From Ornithinimicrobium avium (lineage in GTDB: Bacteria; Actinomycetota; Actinomycetes; Actinomycetales; Dermatophilaceae): a stretch of 64,000 nucleotides of DNA. The notes under the pieces were generated by a model that worked only from the letters and a program-made list of their open reading frames with translations, ran no database searches and had not been told where the DNA came from. The stretch is taken from the NCBI RefSeq assembly GCF_003351765.1, contig NZ_CP031229.1, positions 3,472,001-3,536,000 on the forward strand, written 5' to 3'. This document shows, piece by piece, positions 58,120 through 64,000 of the stretch; the first letter of the stretch is position 1, and every line of letters starts with the position of its first letter. The translations under genes and the position numbers were made by a program.

Positions 58120-60636
58120 TCAGTACATTCCCTTCAGGCGTGCGTTCTCGGGGTCGAACAGCGGGGTCGCGTCCACGGACCCCACCGTCACCGGGTAGAG
58201 CTCCTCCATGTAGGACACGGCGAGCTGGTTGCCCACCTGCGCCTGGTCCGGCGGGAGGTAGGCCATCAGGACGTGCTTGCCCAGGCTGGGAGCCGAGGCG
58301 GCGGTCGTGACGTAGGGGTGGCGCCCGTGACCGTCGGTCAGGGTGCCGCCGTCCAGGGTCAGGATGGGCTCGCCACCGAGCATGTAGCGCTTGACGCCGC
58401 TGGCCGAGGTGTGGTCGTCGACGGTGAGCGTGCACAGGACGGTCCTGGGCTCCTCCCCGGCCTGCGCCTGCAGCGCCTCCTTGCCGATGAAGTCGGCGTC
58501 CTTGAGCCGGGCGCGGGACATGCCGGCCTCGGCGGGGGTGCGCTCGGTGTCGAGCTCGGTGCCGAAGGCCCGGTAGCCCTTCTCGACCCGGCCGCTGGCG
58601 GTGTAGACGCCGATGCCGGCGGGGACGACCCCGAGCGGCCTGCCGGCCTCGAGCAGCGTGTCCCACAGGGCGGCGCCCAGCTCCATCGGCACGTGCAGCT
58701 CCCAGCCGTGCTCGCCGACGTAGGAGATCCGGGAGGCCAGGACAGGGAGGTTGCCGACCTCGATCTCCTGGCAGGTGCCGAAGCGGAAGGCCCCGGGGGA
58801 GACGTCGGTCCGGGTGAGGGACCCCAGCACGGCGGCGGCCTGCGGGCCCCACAGGCCGATGGTGCTCACCGCGGAGGTGAGGTCGACGCAGACCGCGCCC
58901 TCCGGCATACGGTCCCCGAACCACTTCAGGTCGAGCATGCCGTGCGCGCCGCCGGTGACCACGCGGAAGCGGTCGTGGGCCAGACGCATGACGGTGAGGT
59001 CGGAGCGGAAGACGCCGCGCTCGTCGAGCACCGGGGTGTAGACGACCTTGCCGACCGGCACGTCGACCTTGGCGACGACGACCCGCTCCACGCCCTCCAG
59101 GGCGCGGGGGCCGATGACGTCGAACATGGCGAAGGCCGTGAGGTCGATGATCGCGCCGGCCTCGCGCATCTGCAGGTGCTCGGCGTTGATGATCGGCGAC
59201 CACCAGCGGGCGTCCCACTCGTGCTCGCGCGGCATCACCGCGTCGCCGAACTTCTCCACCAGCGGTGCGTTGGACTCGTACCACTGCGGGCGCTCCCAGC
59301 CGGCCGCCTCGAAGAAGACCGCACCGAGCTCCTTCTGGGAGGCGTGCATGGGGGCGAGCCGGGCGGGCCGGGAGCCGGTCCACTGCTCGGAGGGGTGGAC
59401 GATGCCGTAGGTCTTGATGAAGCCCTCGCCGGTGCGCGACCTCACGTGGGCACGCGTGCGCTGGTGGGGGTAGAAGCGCGCGATGTCGGAGTGGTGCAGG
59501 TCGATCTCCGGCGTGCCGTGGGTCATCCACTCGGCGACCGCGCGGCCCATGCCGGGGCCCTCCTTGATCCAGACGGCGGCGGCGGACCACAGCCCCTTGA
59601 CCTCGGGGGTCTCGCCGACGACCGGGAAGCCGTCGGGGGTGAGCGAGAGCAGCCCGTTGATGGCGTAGCGCATCTCGGCCTTCTCGTCGCCCAGCAGCTC
59701 GGGCATCAGCTCCAGGGCCTGCTCGAGCTGGAGGTCGAAGTCCTCCTGGGTGAAGGGCATCTCGGTGGGGGAGAGCTTGGCCTGCTCGTTGGAGGGGATC
59801 TCGTCCACGTCGTGCAGGATCGCGCGGTGGCCGTAGGACCCGACCTCCATGTCCGAGCCGTGCTGACGCTCGTAGCAGAAGGTGTCCATGTCGCGGACGA
59901 TGGGGAAGGAGATCTCGCCGGGCTTCTCCGCCAGCGGGGCGCAGGGGCCGACCGAGATCATCTGGTGCACGGCCGGGGTGAGCGGGATCTTCGCGCCGGC
60001 CATCTGCGCCAGCTTGGGGCTCCACACGCCGCAGGCGATGACGACCGTGTCGGCCGCGATCGAGCCGGCGGTGGTCTCGACCCCGCGGACGTGACCGTCC
60101 ACGACGGTCAGGTCCGTGACCTCGACGCCGGCGACGACGGTGAGCGCGTCCTTCTCCATGGCGCGCTCCCGCATGATCGTGCCGGCACGCAGGGAGTCCA
60201 CCACGCCGACCGAGGGTGTGTAGAAGCCGCCGATGATGACCGAGGGGTCGAGGAAGGGCACGAGCTCGGCCACCTCCTCCGGCGTGACGAGCCGGGACTC
60301 GACCCCCAGGGCCCGGGAGGAGGACATGCGGCGCCGCAGCTCCTCCATCCGCTCCTCGGTCCGGGCGACCTCGATGCCGCCCGACTCGGTGAAGACGCCC
60401 ATCTCCTTGTACTGCCGCACCGAGTCCAGGGTGATGTCCGCGATCTCGCGGGTGTGGTCGACGGGGAAGATGAAGTTGGAGGCGTGGCCCGTGGAGCCGC
60501 CCGGGTTGGGCAGCGGGCCCTTGTCGAGCTGGACGATGTCGGTCCAGCCCAGTTCCGCCAGGTGGTGGACGAGGGAGTTCCCCACGATTCCGGCACCGAT
60601 CACGACGACCGATGCACGCTCGGGCAGCTCAGCCAT
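58120..60636 (-). CDS. dimethylglycine oxidase/dehydrogenase-like flavoprotein with THF-binding domains
   Basis: An 838-residue protein of the same size and layout as bacterial dimethylglycine oxidase. The N-terminal DAO domain starts VVVIGAGIVGNSLVHHLAEL and contains GSTGHASNFIFP, whose His is the covalent FAD attachment residue in relatives. The middle FAO_M region and C-terminal GcvT-like domains (LTVMRLAHDRFRVVTGGAHG to ASRISYVGEHGWELHVPME, then VEKGYRAFGTELD) bind folate and would collect the methyl carbon as methylene-THF. Co-location with etfBA suggests it passes electrons to ETF rather than O2. Substrate is inferred, not shown. Confidence 0.85.
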   Translation of the reverse strand: MAELPERASVVVIGAGIVGNSLVHHLAELGWTDIVQLDKGPLPNPGGSTGHASNFIFPVDHTREIADITLDSVRQYKEMGVFTESGGIEVARTEERMEELRRRMSSSRALGVESRLVTPEEVAELVPFLDPSVIIGGFYTPSVGVVDSLRAGTIMRERAMEKDALTVVAGVEVTDLTVVDGHVRGVETTAGSIAADTVVIACGVWSPKLAQMAGAKIPLTPAVHQMISVGPCAPLAEKPGEISFPIVRDMDTFCYERQHGSDMEVGSYGHRAILHDVDEIPSNEQAKLSPTEMPFTQEDFDLQLEQALELMPELLGDEKAEMRYAINGLLSLTPDGFPVVGETPEVKGLWSAAAVWIKEGPGMGRAVAEWMTHGTPEIDLHHSDIARFYPHQRTRAHVRSRTGEGFIKTYGIVHPSEQWTGSRPARLAPMHASQKELGAVFFEAAGWERPQWYESNAPLVEKFGDAVMPREHEWDARWWSPIINAEHLQMREAGAIIDLTAFAMFDVIGPRALEGVERVVVAKVDVPVGKVVYTPVLDERGVFRSDLTVMRLAHDRFRVVTGGAHGMLDLKWFGDRMPEGAVCVDLTSAVSTIGLWGPQAAAVLGSLTRTDVSPGAFRFGTCQEIEVGNLPVLASRISYVGEHGWELHVPMELGAALWDTLLEAGRPLGVVPAGIGVYTASGRVEKGYRAFGTELDTERTPAEAGMSRARLKDADFIGKEALQAQAGEEPRTVLCTLTVDDHTSASGVKRYMLGGEPILTLDGGTLTDGHGRHPYVTTAASAPSLGKHVLMAYLPPDQAQVGNQLAVSYMEELYPVTVGSVDATPLFDPENARLKGMY

Positions 60637-60670
60637 TGAACGCTCCTTCTCTTCTGCGGTGAAGACTGAT

Positions 60671-60687
60671 GTTGCGTGAAACGCAAC
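60671..60687. promoter_or_regulatory. IclR operator 1 upstream of the DMG-oxidase operon
   Basis: Perfect palindrome GTTGCGTGAAACGCAAC, 34 bases upstream of the start codon at 60636. It matches the site over the IclR gene start. Confidence 0.72.
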
Positions 60688-60690
60688 CTG

Positions 60691-60707
60691 TGTGCGCATG
60701 ACGCAAC
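60691..60707. promoter_or_regulatory. IclR operator 2 upstream of the DMG-oxidase operon
   Basis: TGTGCGCATGACGCAAC matches the first operator well in its right half and weaker in the left. It is centred 20 bases, about two helical turns, from the first. Confidence 0.55.
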
Positions 60708-60851
60708 ACTGACGATGATGGCGGAGTTTCCCGGAAAGCGCAAGGGGTCGGCCGAAGACAGGTGCTGGAGGGCACCGTGGTGGTGGTGGGGCGCACGCGC
60801 GGACCCGCGCCCGGGCGGGTGCAGCCGGTCGGACGCGCCGGGGCCGGTGGG

Positions 60852-61664
60852 TCAGGCCGGGGCCGTGTCCACCTGGCGCCACCCCATCCGGGCCGAGACG
60901 TCCTCCGCGGCCTCCAGCAGCAGGGGCAGGATCTCGGCGACGCGCTCCTCGCCCATCCGGTAGGTCGGTCCGGAGACGCTGAGCGAGGCGCAGATCACCC
61001 CGTGCAGGTTGCGGACGGGCGCGGCAACGGCGGTCAGGCCGACGTCGAGCTCGTCGGTGACGACCGTGTAGCCGCGGCTGCGGGCCAGCGCGAGGTCCGC
61101 CCGCAGCGCGTCCAGGTCCGTGACGGTCCGCGGCGTGAACCGCGCCGGCTCTCCCACCAGGCCGACCAGCTCGGCGTCGGAGAGCTCGCAGAGCAGCATC
61201 TTGCCGTTGGAGGTGGCGTGGAGCGGGGCGTGCTGCCCGACCCAGTTGTAGTTGGGCGAGGCCGCACCGGGCGCCACCACCTGGTCGACATAGAGCGCTG
61301 CGTCGCGGCCCAGGACGACGAGGTTGACCGTCTCCTGCGTGCGGGTGGCGAGGAGGCGGGCGGCGGGCCTGGCCTCCTGCACGACGTCGAGCCGGGCGCC
61401 GGCGGCGCCGGCGAGGCGCATCAGCCCGGGGCCGAGCTGGAGCCTGCCGGTCCGGTCCGGCGTGACCAGGTCGCGACCCTCCAGCGTCGACACCAACCGG
61501 CTCACGGTGCTCTTGTGCACCCCGATCTCCGCCGCGAGCTCGGTGACCCCGAGCGTCCCGTGGCGGGCGAGCAGTTCGAGGACGGCCATCGCACGGTCCA
61601 CCGACTGCACCGCACCGGTCGGCGACGGGGGGCGGGGATGACTACGAGCGACACCGTTGCGCAT
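60852..61664 (-). CDS. IclR-family regulator of the methylated-amine locus
   Basis: A 270-residue regulator. The N-terminal winged helix spans about residues 18-80 (AVQSVDRAMAVLELLARHGT, then GVTELAAEIGVHKSTVSRLV), and the C-terminal effector domain contains VGQHAPLHATSNGKMLL, TVTDLDALRADLALARSRGY and DELDVGLTAVAAPVRNLHG. It lies between the DMG-oxidase operon and the MttB gene, all in the same direction. A 17-bp palindrome overlaps its own start and two similar sites precede the DMG-oxidase gene, so it probably represses both. The TATCGT hexamer six bases before the ATG suggests a leaderless message. Confidence 0.9.
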   Translation of the reverse strand: MRNGVARSHPRPPSPTGAVQSVDRAMAVLELLARHGTLGVTELAAEIGVHKSTVSRLVSTLEGRDLVTPDRTGRLQLGPGLMRLAGAAGARLDVVQEARPAARLLATRTQETVNLVVLGRDAALYVDQVVAPGAASPNYNWVGQHAPLHATSNGKMLLCELSDAELVGLVGEPARFTPRTVTDLDALRADLALARSRGYTVVTDELDVGLTAVAAPVRNLHGVICASLSVSGPTYRMGEERVAEILPLLLEAAEDVSARMGWRQVDTAPA

Positions 61665-61672
61665 GGTGCAAC
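61656..61672. promoter_or_regulatory. IclR operator 3, overlapping the iclR start codon
   Basis: GTTGCGCATGGTGCAAC shares the GTTGC...GCAAC frame and length with the operator at 60671. The ATG of the regulator lies inside it, next to its -10, which fits autorepression. Confidence 0.65.
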
Positions 61673-61676
61673 GATA
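61671..61676 (-). promoter_or_regulatory. -10 hexamer TATCGT, leaderless promoter of the IclR gene
   Basis: On the minus strand TATCGT is followed by TGCACC and the ATG at 61664. Confidence 0.6.
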
Positions 61677-61718
61677 ACCCGGGGGCGGTGCGGGGCCGTC
61701 CCGGGCCCGGGGTGCAGG

Positions 61719-63158
61719 TCAGTCGCCGAGCTCGCGGCGCCGACGGGTCACGAAGTCCTGCAGCTCGGCCCGGACCGCGTCGTCCATCGGTGGCGCCTCG
61801 AAGGACTCCAGCCGCTCGGCGCAGATCGTCGAGGCGCGCGCGGACGTGTCGGGCGCGCCCTTGCCCGTCCACCGCTCGAAGTTGTCCGAGGACGACAGGA
61901 ACGGGCGGTAGAAGCAGGTGCGGAAGCGCTCCAGGGTGTGGGCCGCGCCGAGGAAGTGGCCGCCGTGACCGACCTCGACGTGGGCGTCGAAGGCCAGCGA
62001 GGCCTCGTCGATCTCCAGCGGCGCGAACTGGGCCTGGAGCATCTCCTGGATCTGCACGTCCATGACGAACTTCTCGTAACCGGCGACCAGCCCGCCCTCG
62101 AGCCATCCGGCGCTGTGCATGACGAAGTTGGTGCCTGCCAGGAAGGTCGGCATCATCGTCATCATCGCCTCGTAGCCGGCCTGGCCGTCGGCCACCTGGG
62201 AGGAGGTCAGGCCGCCGCCGGTGCGGAAGGGCAGGCCGAGGTGCCGGGCGATCTGGCCGGTCGCGAGCAGCCCGATCGCCGACTCCGGCGTGCCGAAGGT
62301 GGGCGAGCCGCTCTGCATGTCGATCGTGGACAGGAAGGAGCCGAAGATCACGGGGCAGCCGGGCCGGATCAGCTGGGCCAGGGCCACCCCGGAGAGGGTC
62401 TCGGCGATCTGCTGGACCAGCGTGGCGGGGATGGTGACCGGAGACATGGCCCCCATCAGCAGGAAGGGGGTGAGCACCACGGCCTGGTTGGCCTCGCAGT
62501 ACTCGAACATCGCCTCCAGCATCCGCTCGTCCCAGCGCATCGGCGAGTTGACGCTGATGATCGAGATCGAGGACGGGGTCCTCTCGATCGACTCGCGACC
62601 GCCGAAGACGATCTCGCTCATCGCGATCGTGTCGCGGGCGTTCTGGCCGGAGATGACGTTGCCCATGAAGAACTTGTCGGTCTCGGTCAGCAGCGCGAAG
62701 ACCATGTCGAGGTGGCGGCTGTCCAGCGGCCGGTCGTTGGGCTCCAGGACGACGCCGCCGGCGGAGTCGAGGACGTCGAAGGACTGGGACAGCCGCGCGA
62801 AGTTGACGAAGTCGTCCAGCGTCCCGTCCCGGCGCACGTCCCCCTGGCGCACGAACGGCGGGCCGTAGACCGCGGCGAAGGTCATGTGGTCGCCGCCGAT
62901 GTGCACCGAGCGCTCCGGGTTGCGCGCCTGCACGTCGAACTCCCGGGGTGCCAGCGCCACCTGCTCCAGGACGAACTCCGGGTCGAAGAAGACCGTCTCG
63001 CCCTCGACCCGCTGGCCGGCCCTGCGAAAGATCTCCAGGGCGCGCTCGGAGGAGAACTCCACCCCCACCTCGCTGATGAGCCGCCGCCAGCCGCGGTCGA
63101 GCTGATCCATGGCCTCGGCGGAGAGGATCTCGTAGCGGGGCATGTGGTTGACGAACAT
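61719..63158 (-). CDS. MttB-family (trimethylamine methyltransferase-like, non-pyrrolysine) protein
   Basis: A 479-residue TIM-barrel methyltransferase of the COG5598 family. Visible regions are NHMPRYEILSAEAMDQLDRG, GGDHMTFAAVYGPPFVRQGD, NDRPLDSRHLDMVFALLTET, SPMRWDERMLEAMFEYCEAN and IFGSFLSTIDMQSGSPTFGT. The frame has no internal amber codon, so it lacks pyrrolysine; such members demethylate glycine betaine, proline betaine or similar compounds in other bacteria. The product dimethylglycine would feed the downstream flavoprotein. GGAGG at six bases sets the ATG at 63158. No corrinoid protein is encoded nearby. Confidence 0.85.
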   Translation of the reverse strand: MFVNHMPRYEILSAEAMDQLDRGWRRLISEVGVEFSSERALEIFRRAGQRVEGETVFFDPEFVLEQVALAPREFDVQARNPERSVHIGGDHMTFAAVYGPPFVRQGDVRRDGTLDDFVNFARLSQSFDVLDSAGGVVLEPNDRPLDSRHLDMVFALLTETDKFFMGNVISGQNARDTIAMSEIVFGGRESIERTPSSISIISVNSPMRWDERMLEAMFEYCEANQAVVLTPFLLMGAMSPVTIPATLVQQIAETLSGVALAQLIRPGCPVIFGSFLSTIDMQSGSPTFGTPESAIGLLATGQIARHLGLPFRTGGGLTSSQVADGQAGYEAMMTMMPTFLAGTNFVMHSAGWLEGGLVAGYEKFVMDVQIQEMLQAQFAPLEIDEASLAFDAHVEVGHGGHFLGAAHTLERFRTCFYRPFLSSSDNFERWTGKGAPDTSARASTICAERLESFEAPPMDDAVRAELQDFVTRRRRELGD

Positions 63159-63203
63159 GGCGACCTCCAGACGTTGACGAGCCGACGCGACGGGGCTTAG
63201 CAT

Positions 63204-63233
63204 CACATCGTGGGAACACACTCCCACAATGTG
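63204..63233. promoter_or_regulatory. 30-bp palindromic operator between mttB-like and second iclR genes
   Basis: CACAT-C-GTGGGA, six bases ACACAC, then TCCCAC-A-ATGTG: arms of 12 bases with one mismatch. It lies 45 bases upstream of the MttB start and 40 upstream of the divergent IclR start, so it likely controls both. Confidence 0.7.
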
Positions 63234-63273
63234 GTTTCGGAGGGAAGCCTCCCGACCGAACGGCGGTGACCAG

Positions 63274-64000
63274 ATGGCGAGCAGCGGGACCCAGGCGATC
63301 GACCGGGCGGCCGACCTGCTCTCGCGCGTCGTCCAGCATGCGGGGACGCCCACCGCCACCGAGCTGACGGCCGAGACCGGCTACGCCCGCTCGACCACCT
63401 CCCGGTTGCTCTCGGCGCTGGAGCGCAATCACCTGCTGCGGCGCGAGGAGGAGGGCGGCTGGGCGCCGGGGGCGCTCTTCGAGCAGTACGCCGCGCAGTG
63501 GGACGTGCGGGGACGCCTGGTGCGCCTCGCGGCCCCGGTCATGGCGGCGCTGAGCGAGGAGACCGGCGAGACGATCAACCTCGGCGTGGGCCTGGGCGAC
63601 ACGGTGGTCCAGATCGCCCAGGTCGACTCGATCTACCTGCTGGGCAGCCGGGACTGGGTCGGAGTCGACCTGCCCGCGCACACCTCGTCGCTGGGCAAGA
63701 TGCTCTACGCCCACGGCGTGATCGACCGACCGGCGGGCGCGCTGGAGCAGCTCACCCCGCGCACCGTGGGCAGCTGGGAAGAGCTGGCGGCCGGCTTCCG
63801 CGAGATCCGCACCCGGGGCTGGGCGAGCACCGTCGACGAGCTCGAGGTCGGGCTCACCGGGATCGCCGCCCCCGTCTACGTCGACGGCAGGGTCGTCGCC
63901 GGTCTGGGGCTGTCCGGTCCCAGCACCCGGCTGGCGCACCGCATACCTGCCGTCGGAGCAGTGGTGGCGGCGCACGCCGCCGACCTCTCGGCACGACTCA
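63274..64000 (+). CDS. second IclR-family regulator, cut by the right edge
   Basis: From the ATG at 63274 the frame is open to the end of the window. It begins MASSGTQAIDRAADLLSRVV, with helix-turn-helix PTATELTAETGYARSTTSRL and effector-domain blocks DLPAHTSSLGKMLYAHG, EIRTRGWASTVDELEVGLTG and IAAPVYVDGRVVAGLGLSGP. The 242 visible residues cover almost the whole family length of about 250, so only the last few residues and the stop are missing. It is divergent from the MttB-family gene and separated by a 30-bp palindrome, which suggests it controls that gene. Confidence 0.88.
   Translation, partial: MASSGTQAIDRAADLLSRVVQHAGTPTATELTAETGYARSTTSRLLSALERNHLLRREEEGGWAPGALFEQYAAQWDVRGRLVRLAAPVMAALSEETGETINLGVGLGDTVVQIAQVDSIYLLGSRDWVGVDLPAHTSSLGKMLYAHGVIDRPAGALEQLTPRTVGSWEELAAGFREIRTRGWASTVDELEVGLTGIAAPVYVDGRVVAGLGLSGPSTRLAHRIPAVGAVVAAHAADLSARL

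Overview
The window is GC-rich bacterial DNA. It carries actinobacterial hallmark genes: a WXG100 protein, a DUF3263 protein, a bacterial XPB-type helicase, a HelD-type RNA polymerase motor ATPase, an orphan groEL under two CIRCE operators, and IclR regulators. Composition and gene content suggest a Micrococcales relative, perhaps near Ornithinimicrobium, Serinicoccus or Janibacter. That placement is inference; no marker such as 16S rRNA is present.

Bases 1 to about 8,357 look like the end of a genomic island. They hold the 3' part of an IS1380-family transposase, a small hypothetical gene, the stump of an ECF sigma factor, an intact IS3-family element with 27-bp inverted repeats, the tail of an IS1634-like transposase, a lipoprotein and an unrecognised three-gene minus-strand cassette (DUF4365 nuclease-like protein, a 384-residue protein and a 234-residue protein). 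A YdeI-like gene follows. The island ends at the 3' half of a tRNA-Thr(UGU), with no 5' half upstream, as expected for the distal att site of an island whose intact tRNA lies outside the window. The GGTATG/CATACC word that recurs through the rest of the window is nearly absent here.

From 8.4 to 26.5 kb lie a NarL-type two-component system, four overlapping glycosyltransferase genes, small envelope proteins, an MFS permease, an SDR/acyl-CoA dehydrogenase pair, a molybdate transporter operon with its HTH-Mop protein, and an ung/SGNH hydrolase/aldolase operon. From 26.6 to 41 kb are fhs, a metallo-beta-lactamase-fold hydrolase, groEL, WXG100, DUF4031-Nudix, HD hydrolase, aldo/keto reductase, DoxX-like protein, a rifampin-phosphotransferase-like PEP synthase facing a HelD-type ATPase, and a decayed gntR/DUF1648 pair.

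From 41 to 56.3 kb are a sulfolipid gene pair (sqdB plus SQD2-like glycosyltransferase), an HtrA protease, an ectoine/hydroxyectoine transporter operon (ehuBCDA-like), a TrcRS-like two-component system, a HAD phosphatase, XPB helicase, HMG-CoA lyase-like enzyme and an M13 peptidase. From 56.3 kb to the right edge is an apparent methylated-amine catabolic locus: a dimethylglycine oxidase-like flavoprotein directly followed by etfB and etfA, an MttB-family methyltransferase, and two IclR regulators, each with a visible palindromic operator. Together these could strip methyl groups from a betaine or methylamine, feed electrons to ETF and one-carbon units to tetrahydrofolate.

Many transcription units begin with a TANNNT hexamer 6-7 bases before the start codon, so leaderless transcription is probably common. 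Several operons use 4-base ATGA or GTGA overlaps. Coordinates of unverified starts are flagged in the entries.
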